A stretch of DNA of 64,000 nucleotides from WHSW01 sp963846165 (GTDB lineage Bacteria; Actinomycetota; Thermoleophilia; Solirubrobacterales; 70-9). A program made the translations under genes and the position numbers. This document shows, piece by piece, positions 1-9,511 of this stretch. Every line of letters starts with the position of its first letter. The first letter of the stretch is position 1. Under the pieces are notes generated by a model. It searched no databases. It saw nothing but the letters and a program-made list of their open reading frames with translations, and was not told the DNA's origin. The stretch lies in NCBI GenBank assembly GCA_963846165.1, contig CAWJUU010000009.1:484149-548148 (forward strand), written 5' to 3'.

Positions 1-1
1 G

Positions 2-577
2 CTGCTCCACATCCTCGCGGGCCTCGAGCAACCCACCTCGGGATGGGTCGAGCTCGCCGGCACGCGCCTCGACGACCTCTCCGACCGCGAGCTGACCCTG
101 CTCCGTCGGCGCGAGGTCGGCTTCGTGTTCCAGCGCTACAACCTGCTCGCGGTCCTGACCGCGGAGGAGAACGTCACCCTCCCGGTAACGATCGGCGGCG
201 GTGAGGTCGACGCCTCGTGGCTGGACACCCTGTTCGAGACCACCGGTCTCCAGGACCGGCGCGACCATCGGCCGCCGGAGATGTCAGGCGGCGAGCAGCA
301 GCGCGTTGCGGTTGCGCGGGCCCTGATCACGCGGCCCGCGGTCGTCTTCGCCGACGAGCCCACTGGCAACCTCGACTCGTCGGCCGGCCAGGAGATCCTC
401 GGGCTGCTTCGGCGCGCCGTCGGCGAGTTCGGCCAGACGATCGTCATGGTCACCCATGACGCGTTCGCCGCCGCCACCGCGGACCGCCTGCTCTTTCTCG
501 TCGACGGACAGGTCGTCGACGACCAGGACGAGCCCACGGTCGAGGGGATCCTCGACCGGCTCAAGGCGTTTCAGTGA
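2..577 (+). CDS. ABC transporter ATP-binding protein (MacB/LolD type), 5' partial
   Basis: ATPase subunit of an ABC exporter that works with the FtsX-type permease encoded next. The reading frame is open from base 2, so the start and the Walker A motif lie outside the window. Visible in order: Q-loop (FVFQRYNLLAVLTAEENV), signature MSGGEQQRVAVARAL, Walker B AVVFADEPTGNLD and the H-loop VMVTHD. These are the LolD/MacB/FtsE class hallmarks. The stop TGA overlaps the GTG start of the permease by four bases (GTGA), which implies translational coupling. Substrate unknown; lipoproteins, peptides or drugs are exported by relatives. Confidence 0.93.
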   Translation: MLHILAGLEQPTSGWVELAGTRLDDLSDRELTLLRRREVGFVFQRYNLLAVLTAEENVTLPVTIGGGEVDASWLDTLFETTGLQDRRDHRPPEMSGGEQQRVAVARALITRPAVVFADEPTGNLDSSAGQEILGLLRRAVGEFGQTIVMVTHDAFAAATADRLLFLVDGQVVDDQDEPTVEGILDRLKAFQ

Positions 578-3135
578 GCAAGCTCTCGCTGCGCGGACTC
601 GCGGCGCGCAAGCTCCGCACCGCGCTGACCGCGGTCGCGGTCCTGCTCGGCGTCGCGATGATCGCCGGCACCTACATCGAGACGGACCAGATCCGCCGCG
701 CGTTCGACGACATCACCTCGGACTCGGTGGCAAAGCTCGACGTGGTCGTCAGCCGGGACGAGGAGTTCACCGCGAGCTTCGGATCCGACCTGCCGACGAT
801 CAGCGCCGACCTGCTGGGGACAGTGCGGACGGTGGACGGCGTCGAGGCGGCCGAACCCGAGCTGGCGGCGCTCGGGAACATCGTCGTCGACGGCAAGGTG
901 GTCGAGACGTTCGGCGCTCCCGGCCTCGTGATCGCGGACTCCCAGCCCCGCTTCGACCCGGCCGAGACGGTCGCCGGGCGCGATCCGGTGCGGGCGGGCG
1001 AGGTCACGATCCTGCAGCAGAACGCCGAGGACCAGGGGGTCCAGATCGGCGACGAGATCGGGGTGGTGACCCGCCACGGGACCCGGCCGGTGACCGTGGT
1101 GGGCGTCTTCGCGATTGGAGAGGGCGGCTCGGCCTTCGGCGGCGCGACCGCGATCGTGATGACCCGCTCGGAGGTGGAGAGGTTGTTCGACCTGGAGGGG
1201 CGGGCCTCGTCGATCAGCGTCATCGCCGACGAGGGCACCGACCCGACCGCCCTCGCGCGGCACCTCGACGCGGTCCTGCCGGACTCGGCCCGCGCCCAGA
1301 CGGCGACCGAGAGCGCCGACGAGGACGCGGCGGAGATCAACGATCAGATCGGGTCGTTCCTGACCCCTGCGCTGCTCGCGCTGGCGGGCGCCTCGGTGCT
1401 GGTCGGCGCCTTCATCATCTTCAACACGTTCTCGATCACCGTCGCCCAGCGGATGCGCGAGTTCGCGATGCTGCGCGCGCTCGGCGCCACCCGAGCCCAG
1501 ATCCTCGGAGTCGTCGCGGCCGAGGCGCTGGCCTCGGGGCTCATCGCCTCGGTGCTCGGGATCGCGCTCGGGATCGGCGTCGCGAAGGGGCTCAACGGCC
1601 TGTTCGACGCGGTTGGCTTCGGCATCCCGCGGTCGGGTCTGATCCTCGCGCCGAGGACGGTGGCGATCGCGCTGGCGGTCGGGGTGGGAGTGACCCTGAT
1701 CTCCGCCATGGTTCCCGCCGTCCGGGCAACGAGGGTCTCGCCGGTCGCGGCGATGGCGGGCGTCGCCGAGCGACCCTCGAGGCGGGCCCGGCGAGCGAGC
1801 GGGATCGCAGCCGGCCTGTTCGGGCTCGTCGGAGCGGCACTGGCAGCGCAGGGGCTGTTCGGGTCGGGGCCGGCCGCCGGCAAGCTCGGGGCGGTCGCCG
1901 GCGGCGCCGTGCTGATGTTCATCGCGATCGCGCTCTCGGCCCGCTACCTCGTTCGCCCGCTGGCGAGCGTGATCGGTTACCCGATCGAGCGCGCCTTCCA
2001 CACGACCGGCAGGCTCGCGCGCGAGAACGCGGAGCGCAATCCGTCCCGCACGGCCGTCACCTCGGCCGCTCTCATGGTCGGACTCGGGCTGGTCGTATTC
2101 GTCGCGGTGTTCGCGGCCGGGCTGAAGTCGAGCATCGCCGGCCAGATCGAGGAGCTCGTGCGGGCCGACGTCTTCGTCTTCGGCCAGGGGTTCCAGCCGC
2201 TATCGCCCAAGGCCGGCGACGCGATCGCGGGGGTCGCCGGGGTGGAAGCGACGGTCCCCCAGCTCTTCGATCAGCTCGAGGTCAACGGCGAGAGCTCGAA
2301 CGCCGCCTACGACATCCTGATCGGCGTCGACCCCGGTCAGCTGACCGAGGTGTACACGTTCGAATGGCTGGAGGGCGACGACGCGCTGGTCGCGGGCCTC
2401 GGCCCGGGCGAAGCCCTGATCGAGGAGCAGTTCGCCAAAGCACACGACGTCGGGGTCGGCGACCTCTACGACGTCACTACTCCCAGCGGCGGAACCGGGA
2501 CGCTCACCGCGGTCGGGATCTACCGCGACCCGACGATCCTCCAGGGCTCGATCGCGAGCGTCGACACGCTCGCCGCGGTCTCCCCGGTTCGGGATCCGAT
2601 CGGCTTCCTGGTGGCGATCGACGAGGCAGCAGACGCGGCGACCGTGGAGGCCGCGATCGAGGAGGCCCTGAAGCCGTTCCCGACCGCCGAGGTGAACAAC
2701 AAGGCGGAGTATGAGGAGACACTGTCCGCCCAGCTCGATCAGATCGTCTACCTGCTGTACGCGCTGCTCGCGATGAGCGTCGTCATCTCGCTGTTCGGGA
2801 TCGCCAACAGCCTCTTCCTCTCGATCCACGAGCGCACCGGCGAGCTGGGCGTGCTGCGCGCAATCGGGACGACCAGGGGTCAGATCCGGCGCATGATCCG
2901 CTACGAGAGCGTGATCACGGCCGTCATCGGCGGCGTCCTCGGGATCGCGATCGGGATCCTCTTCGCCTGGCTGCTGATCCGCTCCCTCTCGGAGTTCGAC
3001 CTGCAGCTCAGCCTGCCGGTCGGCCAGCTGGCCGCCTTCCTGGTGCTCGCGGTGCTGGTCGGCGTGGTCGGCGCGATCGCCCCGGCCCGCCGCGCCTCGC
3101 GCGTCGACGTGCTCGAGGCAATCGAGCACGAGTGA
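574..3135 (+). CDS. FtsX/MacB-type ABC transporter permease, 853 aa
   Basis: Integral membrane partner of the preceding ATPase. The N-terminal transmembrane helix follows a basic stretch (residues ~10-32) and is followed by a large extracytoplasmic MacB-PCD-like domain. Then come three helices around 265-385 (FtsX core with QRMREFAMLRALGATRAQI), a second extracytoplasmic domain, and a C-terminal FtsX core (HERTGELGVLRAIGTTRGQI). Two FtsX cores in ~850 aa is the usual layout for actinobacterial members. The GTG start overlaps the ATPase stop. Probably acts in export or envelope remodelling; nothing in the context names the substrate. Confidence 0.92.
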   Translation: MSKLSLRGLAARKLRTALTAVAVLLGVAMIAGTYIETDQIRRAFDDITSDSVAKLDVVVSRDEEFTASFGSDLPTISADLLGTVRTVDGVEAAEPELAALGNIVVDGKVVETFGAPGLVIADSQPRFDPAETVAGRDPVRAGEVTILQQNAEDQGVQIGDEIGVVTRHGTRPVTVVGVFAIGEGGSAFGGATAIVMTRSEVERLFDLEGRASSISVIADEGTDPTALARHLDAVLPDSARAQTATESADEDAAEINDQIGSFLTPALLALAGASVLVGAFIIFNTFSITVAQRMREFAMLRALGATRAQILGVVAAEALASGLIASVLGIALGIGVAKGLNGLFDAVGFGIPRSGLILAPRTVAIALAVGVGVTLISAMVPAVRATRVSPVAAMAGVAERPSRRARRASGIAAGLFGLVGAALAAQGLFGSGPAAGKLGAVAGGAVLMFIAIALSARYLVRPLASVIGYPIERAFHTTGRLARENAERNPSRTAVTSAALMVGLGLVVFVAVFAAGLKSSIAGQIEELVRADVFVFGQGFQPLSPKAGDAIAGVAGVEATVPQLFDQLEVNGESSNAAYDILIGVDPGQLTEVYTFEWLEGDDALVAGLGPGEALIEEQFAKAHDVGVGDLYDVTTPSGGTGTLTAVGIYRDPTILQGSIASVDTLAAVSPVRDPIGFLVAIDEAADAATVEAAIEEALKPFPTAEVNNKAEYEETLSAQLDQIVYLLYALLAMSVVISLFGIANSLFLSIHERTGELGVLRAIGTTRGQIRRMIRYESVITAVIGGVLGIAIGILFAWLLIRSLSEFDLQLSLPVGQLAAFLVLAVLVGVVGAIAPARRASRVDVLEAIEHE

Positions 3136-3150
3136 GCCGGCTGAGGCTCA
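3133..3150. terminator. Short hairpin between convergent genes
   Basis: TGAGCC and GGCTCA form a 6-bp stem with a 6-nt loop across the stop codons of the converging permease and ZIP genes. There is no T-tract on either strand, so termination function is only a guess. Confidence 0.22.
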
Positions 3151-3876
3151 GACGCCCAGGGCAGAGCTGAGGGCGAACATGCCCGCCGCCCCGGCGGCGA
3201 AGCCGGCGGCCGTCGCCAGCCGCCCGCCGCGCAGCGCCTCGGGCAGCATCTCCACCGCGACCAGCGCGAGCATCGCCCCGGCGGCGAACGCGAACGAGAG
3301 CGGCAGGAGCGAGCTGACCTCGTCCACGGCGAGGTAGGCGATCGCCGCGCCGACCGGCTGCGGCGCGCTGGTTCCGACCGCGGCCCAGAACTGCCGTGCG
3401 GGGCCGTATCCCGCCGCCTCCATCGGGATCGCCACGCTCGTTCCCTCCGGGATGTTCTGCACCGCGATCGCGACCACGATGAAGGTCGCCAACCCCTCGA
3501 CGGTCGAGGCGTACGCCGTCCCGAGCGCCAACCCCTCGGGGAGGCTGTGCACGAAAAGGACGGCGAAGACGAGCAGCGACGCACGCTGCGCCCGCAGGGC
3601 GTCGGCCTTGCCCTCGGGCACGAGGACTCGCCGAGCCCCGACGAGAAAGAGGACCCCGACGAGCACGCCGGCCGCGACCGTGCCCACGCTCGCGTCGTCG
3701 AGCGCCGGCTCCAGTAAGCCGGCTACGGCTGCCACGGCCATCACGCCCCCCGCGAGGCCGAGCAGGGCTGGCCGCAGGCGCTCGGCGCGGGAGCCGAGGA
3801 GGAAGACCGGGATGGCGCCCACGCCGGTCGCGAACGCCGTTCCCGTGGCAATCAGGACGAGCTCGAGCACCCCCAC
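3148..3876 (-). CDS. ZIP family metal transporter, 242 aa
   Basis: Predicted inner-membrane divalent-cation permease (Zn/Fe class). Around eight hydrophobic segments are visible. The family signatures are present: FVHSLPEGLALGTAYAS (helix IV, H-x3-E) and VAIAVQNIPEGTSVAIPMEAAG (helix V, N-x-PEG). Length is typical for the bacterial GufA-like ZIP branch. The start is GTG at 3876. It converges on the upstream permease, with 12 bp between stops. A second, frameshifted ZIP copy lies at 27.8-28.5 kb. Confidence 0.9.
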   Translation of the reverse strand: MGVLELVLIATGTAFATGVGAIPVFLLGSRAERLRPALLGLAGGVMAVAAVAGLLEPALDDASVGTVAAGVLVGVLFLVGARRVLVPEGKADALRAQRASLLVFAVLFVHSLPEGLALGTAYASTVEGLATFIVVAIAVQNIPEGTSVAIPMEAAGYGPARQFWAAVGTSAPQPVGAAIAYLAVDEVSSLLPLSFAFAAGAMLALVAVEMLPEALRGGRLATAAGFAAGAAGMFALSSALGV

Positions 3877-4027
3877 TTCCTATCGGGGCCGAGCGGACGG
3901 CGCCTCAGTGGTCGCCACGTAGGCGATCGGGGGCTCCGTACCGATGCCCGGGCGCGCGGCGTGGTGGGATCTTGGGACGATGATGTGCACGACCGAGCGG
4001 GGCGCGATCGATGGCTAAGGTTGCGGC

Positions 4028-4693
4028 GTGAGCGACGAGGCCGCAGCGGCGCCCGGTGACGGTGCGATCACGGTGGTCCTCGCCGACGACCACGAGCTCG
4101 TCCGTGACGGCATCCGCATGGTGCTCGAGGAAGAGCCCGACATCGAGGTGGTCGCGCAGGCCGGCGACGCGGAGACCGCGGCGCGCTACGTCCTCGGGCA
4201 CAAGCCCACCATCCTCGTCCTCGACCTGAGCATGCCCGGGCCCCCGAGCCTCGAGCTGATGCCGAAGATCATGGAGTCATCGCCCGGCACGTCGGTGATC
4301 GTGCTGACGATGCAGAACGAGCCCGCGTTCGCGCGCACGGCGCTCCAGGCCGGCGCGAAGGGGTTCGTGATCAAGCAATCGGCGGCCCGAGAGCTTGTGA
4401 CCGCCGTGCGGTCGGTGTCGGACGGACAGACCTACATCAACCCCAACCTCGGCGCCCGCCTCGCGGCGGAGCCGGACACGCCCGACGGGCCCCCGGACGA
4501 CCTCACCCCGCGCGAGCTCGAGGTCCTCGGGCTCCTGGCCCTCGGATATATGAATCCCGAGATCGCTGATCAGCTGGTGCTCAGCGTCCGGACCGTCGAG
4601 ACGCACCGAGCCAACATCCAGCGCAAGACCGGGCTTTCGACGCGCGCCGAGCTGATCGCCTACGCGATCGAGAACGACCTCGTCGAGCGTTAG
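4028..4693 (+). CDS. NarL/DevR-type response regulator
   Basis: Two-component response regulator: receiver plus LuxR-type HTH. Receiver: acidic pocket LADDHE (D20, D21), phosphoacceptor D66 in LVLDLSMPG, T94 and K116. HTH at ~158-202: LTPRELEVLGLLALGYMNPEIADQL followed by the recognition helix SVRTVETHRANI. This is the architecture of mycobacterial DevR/DosR. The likely partner is the GAF histidine kinase ending at 7820, because the genes between are UspA and oxidoreductase genes of the same theme. The GTG start follows TAAGGT by 6 nt, compatible with a leaderless transcript. Its stop overlaps the convergent oxidoreductase stop by four bases. Confidence 0.9.
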   Translation: MSDEAAAAPGDGAITVVLADDHELVRDGIRMVLEEEPDIEVVAQAGDAETAARYVLGHKPTILVLDLSMPGPPSLELMPKIMESSPGTSVIVLTMQNEPAFARTALQAGAKGFVIKQSAARELVTAVRSVSDGQTYINPNLGARLAAEPDTPDGPPDDLTPRELEVLGLLALGYMNPEIADQLVLSVRTVETHRANIQRKTGLSTRAELIAYAIENDLVER

Positions 4694-5926
4694 CGCTCGG
4701 TGACCTCCGCGTCGTAAGACATCGGCTCGCCGTGCCACTCGTGCGGCCACGAGACCTCTACCTCCAGGGGCGCCGCCGGGGGCTCGAGATCACTGGGCGC
4801 GGCGTGGCCGAGCCATCCGGCGAGGTACTTGCCGGCGACCTTCTGCGGCGGCCACCACAGGTAGTCCATCGAGGCGACCCCCTCGCCCTGTCCGCCCGTG
4901 AGACCGTGGCGCATGTGCAGTGACTCCGCCCCGGTGATCAGCTGACCTCGAAGGACCGGCTTGAAGGGCTGCGGATCCACCTCGGCGCCGAGGTTCGCGG
5001 CGATCTGCTCGGCGGCCGCGTCGGCCTGCTGGGTGGCGAGACCTCCCTGCTTGACCGGGAAGTTGGTCCCATCCCCGGCGGCGTACACGTCCTCGACGCC
5101 CTCCACGCGGGCGTGCTCGTCGATCGGGGCGAATCCGTGGTCGTCGCTGGGCAGCCCGGCGATGCGGGGGCCGTCGATCACGGGCAGAGCGATCACCGCG
5201 TCGGCGTCCAGGGGAATGTGCTGCGGCGTCAGTTGCAGCGTGCCGGAGGCATCCTCGACGACCGTGCAACCGGTGACGACGTCGATCTCGCGGACGCGGA
5301 ACAGCTCGCCGACCGCGGCGCTGCCCGTGGTCCCGAACACCGCCAGCGGAGCGCTCTCCGGGGTGACCAGGCGCAGGCGGACGTCAGCGGCGCCGAGCTC
5401 CTCGCTGCGCCTGCGAAGCAGCAGCGCGAGCTCGTAGAGCGGCAGCGTCCAGCGTCGTCGCGGGCGGCGCCACCAGGGCGAGCGTCTTGCTCGATCCCGC
5501 CTGGGTCTGCCGGATCAGGTCGTCGGCCGGGAGATCGATCCGGTGGCTCCAGAAGGTCTCGACGTCGCGGTACGCGGGGCGCGGCCGGCCGCCCAGGCAG
5601 GCGACGAGGACGTCGTATGCGAGCTCGGTGCCGTCCTTCGTGGTGATGGTGTGCGCCTCGGGGGAGACACGGTCGAGGGCGCCGACGACGAGCTCGACCC
5701 CGAGCTCGGAGAGGGCCGGACGGAGCTCGCGGCGCTCGGCCGGCTGGTGGGTGAACGGCTCCTCGACGGTGAGCGGCTTGAAGAGAAAGTCCGGCTCCGG
5801 TGCGAGCAACGCCAGGTCGGCGCGATCGCCGGCGAGGTCGGCGAGCGCCAGGGCGGCCTCGAGGCCGGCGATCCCGCCCCCGGCGATCAGGACCCGCGGC
5901 CGCGCGTCCTTCTCCTCGGGGCTCAT
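4690..5926 (-). CDS. FAD/NAD(P)-dependent oxidoreductase (SQR/NDH-2-like), frameshifted
   Basis: Pyridine nucleotide-disulfide oxidoreductase fold, ~412 aa after repair. N-terminal Rossmann motif VLIAGGGIAGLEAALAL and C-terminal FAD motif VYAAGDGTNFPVKQGG followed by QQADAAAEQIA. This pattern resembles sulfide:quinone or type II NADH dehydrogenase-like enzymes; the acceptor is not clear. The coding sequence changes frame near 5450-5464. Dropping one base from the G-run 5462-5464 restores RRRWTLPLYELALLL across the break. The ATG at 5926 overlaps the stop of the upstream UspA gene (ATGA), so it is the last gene of the histidine kinase-UspA-UspA run. Likely a redox member of the hypoxia island. 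Confidence 0.82.
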
Positions 5927-6786
5927 CTGGGGGCCTCGCTCGCGTGAGTGCCCGGCTCGCCGCGGACGATCAGGACCGAGCACGGCGCCCGGTGGGCGAC
6001 GCGCTCGCTGACGCTGCCGAGCGCGCGAACCCCGCTGAGTCCGCGGCTGCCGACGACGAGCAGCGACGCCCCGCACTCGGACGCGAACCGCTCGATTTCC
6101 CGCGTCGGGGATCCCCGGCGAACCTCGATCCACGGTTCGGCCCCGGCCACCTCGATCACCCGCATGGCGTCCTCCGCCACGGATCGGCCCCCTTGCGGGT
6201 CGCCGACCTGCAGGAGGGCGACGCGCGACCCGTAGCGGTACGCGATCCGGGCGGCGGCCGCGACCGCTTGCCCCGCGTCGTCGGAGCCGTCGGTCGCGAT
6301 GAGGATGGCGTCGGGGAAGGGTATGGCGGTTTGCGCCCGGGCGACCAGGACCGAGCACGGAGCGCGATGGATCACCGACGTGGCGACCGAGCCCAGTGCG
6401 ATGCCCATGGCGCGCGAGGAATCGTGCGAGCCGACCGCGACCAGGTCGGACCCGGCGTCGCGGGCCGCATCGAGGAAGCCCGACGCCTCCGCGCCCCTGA
6501 GGATGCTGGCGGTCACCCGCGGATAGGCCGCGCGCACACGGCGGAGGGCGCGCTCGGCGCTCTCGCTCAGATCGCGTTCGACCGCGTCCGCGTGGATGCC
6601 CGCGTGCAGCGCCAGGCCACGATCGACGACCGCTACGGCCGCGACAGCCGCCTCGGGACCGGCAACGGCCATGGCGTGCGACATGCACTCGAAGCTCTCG
6701 GGGGTGCCGTCGATCCCGCAGGTGACTCGTTCAAAGGCCCGGCTCGTCGGCTCCGGGTCCACATGGACCTGCGCCTCGATCGACAT
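5923..6786 (-). CDS. Universal stress protein, tandem UspA domains, 287 aa
   Basis: Two UspA folds in tandem, each ending in the ATP-binding pattern: GSHDSSRAMGIALGSVATSV in the first and VVGSRGLSGVRALGSVSERV in the second. Conserved CSVLVAR/CSVLIVR strands close each domain. The ATG at 6786 shares its A with the upstream stop (TGATG), which fixes this start and indicates coupling. Such tandem Usp proteins (Rv1996, Rv2005c, Rv2623 type) are abundant in the mycobacterial DosR regulon, where they bind ATP and influence dormancy. The first domain starts directly at FERVTCGIDGTPES. Confidence 0.92.
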   Translation of the reverse strand: MSIEAQVHVDPEPTSRAFERVTCGIDGTPESFECMSHAMAVAGPEAAVAAVAVVDRGLALHAGIHADAVERDLSESAERALRRVRAAYPRVTASILRGAEASGFLDAARDAGSDLVAVGSHDSSRAMGIALGSVATSVIHRAPCSVLVARAQTAIPFPDAILIATDGSDDAGQAVAAAARIAYRYGSRVALLQVGDPQGGRSVAEDAMRVIEVAGAEPWIEVRRGSPTREIERFASECGASLLVVGSRGLSGVRALGSVSERVAHRAPCSVLIVRGEPGTHASEAPR

Positions 6787-7790
6787 CAGGCCGACACCGC
6801 CTCCCGGGCGCCCGGCGCCTCCATCGTGTCCGGCATGACCTCGGGGCGCGGCGTCACGATCACGGGGCACACGCACTCGCGCACGACCACGCTCGAGACG
6901 CTCCCCACCAGCACGCGGCCGAGCGGGCCGTAGCCGCGCGACCCGAGCACTAGCAGGTCCAGATGCTCGGCTCGCTCGAGCAACAGCTCGGCCGGGGCTC
7001 CCTCCAGGACGTGGATGGTGGCGGCAGCCGCATCTGGGACCAAATCCTGGACCGCGTCGCCCGCGAGCCGCCACATCCGGTCGATCTGCTGGCGGGTGAT
7101 CTCCGGCCTCGCCGCGAGGGCCGCATAACCCTGTGCCGCTAGTGCCAGCTCAGCCGGCATCGCGGGATTAACGACGGCGATCAGGTCGAGCCTGGAGCCG
7201 GCGGCGCGGGCGAGCTCCGCGGCCAGGGCAAGGGCGGCACGGGATTCGGCCGAGCCGTCGAACGCCACCCCGACGGTGTTCAGACTCAATCCGGAGGCGC
7301 GGAAGCCCTTGGGCGCGATCGCGACCGGGCAGGCGCCACCGGCGAGCAGGCGGTCGGCGACCGTCCCCGGCATCACCCGGCCGATCGGACCGCGATGGGT
7401 GGAGCCGAGGACGACCATCGCTGCGCCGCGTTCGCCCACGATCCGGTCGAGCTCGCGGGCCGGGCTCGGCGCCGGGACCGATACCGCTTCGACGCGGTCG
7501 ACACCGGCCAGGCCATCGCGGGCCTCGCGCTCGAGACGCTCGCCCTCTTCTCGCAGCTCGTTCGTGTACGTGCGCAGGTCGACCTCGAGCGGGGCTGCCG
7601 TGATCACCGACACCGCCACCACCGGCGCCCGCGTCAGGCCGGCCAGCTCGCGGGTGAGCGCCAGCGCGTCTCGAGACTCGTCCGAGCCGGAGTAGCCGGT
7701 GACCAACGGCCCCGAGGAGGCGCTCACGAGGTCGGGACGAGGATCGGTGCTCACGGGGCCAAACGTATCCGGCCCCACGCCGGGGGTCAT
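6786..7790 (-). CDS. Universal stress protein, tandem UspA domains, 334 aa
   Basis: Second tandem UspA protein of the same run. Domain 1 carries GSTHRGPIGRVMPGTVADRL, domain 2 GSRGYGPLGRVLVGSVSSVV; both fit the G-x2-G-x9-G(S/T) nucleotide-binding pattern. The ATG at 7790 is given; a GTG at 7754 (VSTDPRP) is an equally possible start, since the first 12 residues look non-domain. It lies 29 bp downstream of the histidine kinase stop and is followed with a one-base overlap by another UspA gene, so the kinase, both Usps and the oxidoreductase are probably one transcript. Confidence 0.92.
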   Translation of the reverse strand: MTPGVGPDTFGPVSTDPRPDLVSASSGPLVTGYSGSDESRDALALTRELAGLTRAPVVAVSVITAAPLEVDLRTYTNELREEGERLEREARDGLAGVDRVEAVSVPAPSPARELDRIVGERGAAMVVLGSTHRGPIGRVMPGTVADRLLAGGACPVAIAPKGFRASGLSLNTVGVAFDGSAESRAALALAAELARAAGSRLDLIAVVNPAMPAELALAAQGYAALAARPEITRQQIDRMWRLAGDAVQDLVPDAAAATIHVLEGAPAELLLERAEHLDLLVLGSRGYGPLGRVLVGSVSSVVVRECVCPVIVTPRPEVMPDTMEAPGAREAVSA

Positions 7791-7819
7791 CCGCGCCCGC
7801 CTCGCAATCCATTACGTAG

Positions 7820-9511
7820 TCAACCCGGAGGCGGCTCGGGCACCCGCTCGGCCGGCAAGCGCGCGGTGACCCGCGTTCCCTGCCCCGGCGTGGACGTGAT
7901 CTCGAGCTCGCCCCCGGCCAACTCGACGCGTTCGCGCATCCCCAGCAGGCCGAACCCGTCGTGTTCGTCGGCAACCGCGAATCCGGAGCCGTCGTCCTCG
8001 ACCGTTACCCACACCGAGCTCTCGTCCTCCTCCAGCCTGATCCGCGCGCTGGTGGCGCCCGCGTGCTTGACCACGTTCGCGAGCGCCTCCTGCACCAGCC
8101 GGTACACGGTCGCCTCGAGCTCGGGGGTGTGCCGAGTCGGCAGCCGGCCCTGCTCGAAGGCCAGGTCGGCATCCACGGTCACGTCGAGTCCGCTGCGCGC
8201 GCGGACGCGATCGACGAGCACCTCGAGGGCCGCTTCGGTGCCGAGCTGGTCGAGGGCCGCCGGGCGCAGCTCGGTGATCAACTCCAGCAGTCCGTCGATG
8301 ATCCGCCCCACCTGATCGTTGGAGCGTTCAAGCGCCTCGCGCATCGACTCTGGTCGACCCACCTGCAGGGCGCCCTCCTGCATCACGTTCAGCGCCCCGA
8401 GCTCCTGCAGGGTCTCGTCGTGAAGCTCACGGGCCCAGCGCTTTCGCTCGCGCTCCGATGAAGCGATCGACAGCGTGAGACGTTCGTCCTCCATGGCCTG
8501 GGCGGCGGCGATCACGGTCGCGGCGCTCGCCCCGAACGCCTCCAGCGTCGCGACCTCCTCGGCGCCGAACGGCACGTCGCTGTCGACCCGGTCGAAGACC
8601 GAGAGCACCCCGACGTCGACGCCGCGCGAGCGCAGGGAAACGGCGATCCCGCCCGTTCCGTTCGTGTCGCGGGCCAGGAAACCGGCAGCGGCCTCGGCTG
8701 ACACGAGCTGACCACGGCCCGATCGCAGCACGCCGATCGAGATCGAGCCCTCGGCCGGGAGCTCGCGCCCGAGCAGCTCGGTCGCCGCCTCGCCGGCGAC
8801 CGCGGCGACCGTGAGGACCTCGCCGTCGAGTAGCACGAGCATCGCCGTCCGCGCCTCCGCGAGGGCGCGGGCGCGCTTCACGACCAACTCCGTCGCGCGA
8901 TCGAGATCCGCGCGGCCGATGACCTCGCGGTTGAGCGACGCGGTCGCCTCGAGCCCGCGCGTGGCGCGCTCGAGCCGCTCCTGGGTACGCCGGCTGGAGT
9001 CATGCGCGCGGGCGTTGTCGATAGCGACGGCGGCCCAGTCGGCGAGGACGACGAGGGCGTGCTCGTCCGCGTCGTCGAACTCCTCCCGTCCCTTCTTCTC
9101 CGTCAGGTAGAGATTGCCGTAGACCTCGTCGCGAATCATCACCGGCACGCCGAGAAAGGTCTCCATCGGCGGGTGCTCCGCGGGGAACCCGTACGAGCGC
9201 GGATGGTCCCCGATCCGGGCCAGCCGCAGCGGGCGCGGGTCGCGAATCAGCTCGCCGAGGATCCCGTGCCCGTGTGGCAGCGGCCCGATCCGCCGGCGCA
9301 GCTCGTCGTCGATGCCCACCGTGAGAAAGCGGGCCAGACCAGCCTTATCGTCGTCGAGGATCCCCATCGCGGCGTAGCGCGCGCCCGTGAGCCCCCGGGC
9401 TTCGTTGAGCACGCGAAGCAGGACGGCATCAGGGTCGCGTTCTGCCACCAGGGCACGCCCAAGCTCGAGCAGCCGCCCGAGCTTGCCTGTGTCGAGTTCG
9501 ACGGCCTCCAT
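7820..9511 (-). CDS. DevS/DosT-like GAF-GAF sensor histidine kinase
   Basis: Cytosolic sensor kinase, ~563 aa from ATG 9511 (an in-frame ATG at 9571 would add 20 Arg-rich residues). GAF-A at ~15-170, GAF-B at ~185-345, HisKA_3 phosphoacceptor H364 in RKRWARELHDETLQELG, and HATPase with N-box EALANVVKHAG (N479) and G-box VEDDGSGFAV. GAF-A keeps the segment HPRSYGFPAEHPPM followed by TFLGVPV. In mycobacterial DevS and DosT the equivalent second histidine is the proximal haem ligand (DevS H149); here it is H113, with the first histidine ten residues earlier as in DevS. No membrane segments. I infer a haem-based O2/NO/CO or redox sensor feeding the DevR-like regulator at 4028. Confidence 0.9.
   Translation of the reverse strand: MEAVELDTGKLGRLLELGRALVAERDPDAVLLRVLNEARGLTGARYAAMGILDDDKAGLARFLTVGIDDELRRRIGPLPHGHGILGELIRDPRPLRLARIGDHPRSYGFPAEHPPMETFLGVPVMIRDEVYGNLYLTEKKGREEFDDADEHALVVLADWAAVAIDNARAHDSSRRTQERLERATRGLEATASLNREVIGRADLDRATELVVKRARALAEARTAMLVLLDGEVLTVAAVAGEAATELLGRELPAEGSISIGVLRSGRGQLVSAEAAAGFLARDTNGTGGIAVSLRSRGVDVGVLSVFDRVDSDVPFGAEEVATLEAFGASAATVIAAAQAMEDERLTLSIASSERERKRWARELHDETLQELGALNVMQEGALQVGRPESMREALERSNDQVGRIIDGLLELITELRPAALDQLGTEAALEVLVDRVRARSGLDVTVDADLAFEQGRLPTRHTPELEATVYRLVQEALANVVKHAGATSARIRLEEDESSVWVTVEDDGSGFAVADEHDGFGLLGMRERVELAGGELEITSTPGQGTRVTARLPAERVPEPPPG

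Noticed and set aside
456..2714. Very long open frames overlapping the FtsX gene on both strands
   Set aside because: They are Arg/Gly-rich, lack any domain, and mirror the codon bias of the real gene in a GC-rich genome.
3960..4027. A DosR-box-like GGGAC near the response regulator
   Set aside because: Only a half-site (TTGGGACGATG) is present; no second GTCCC arm at the right distance. The same held for the other island promoters.
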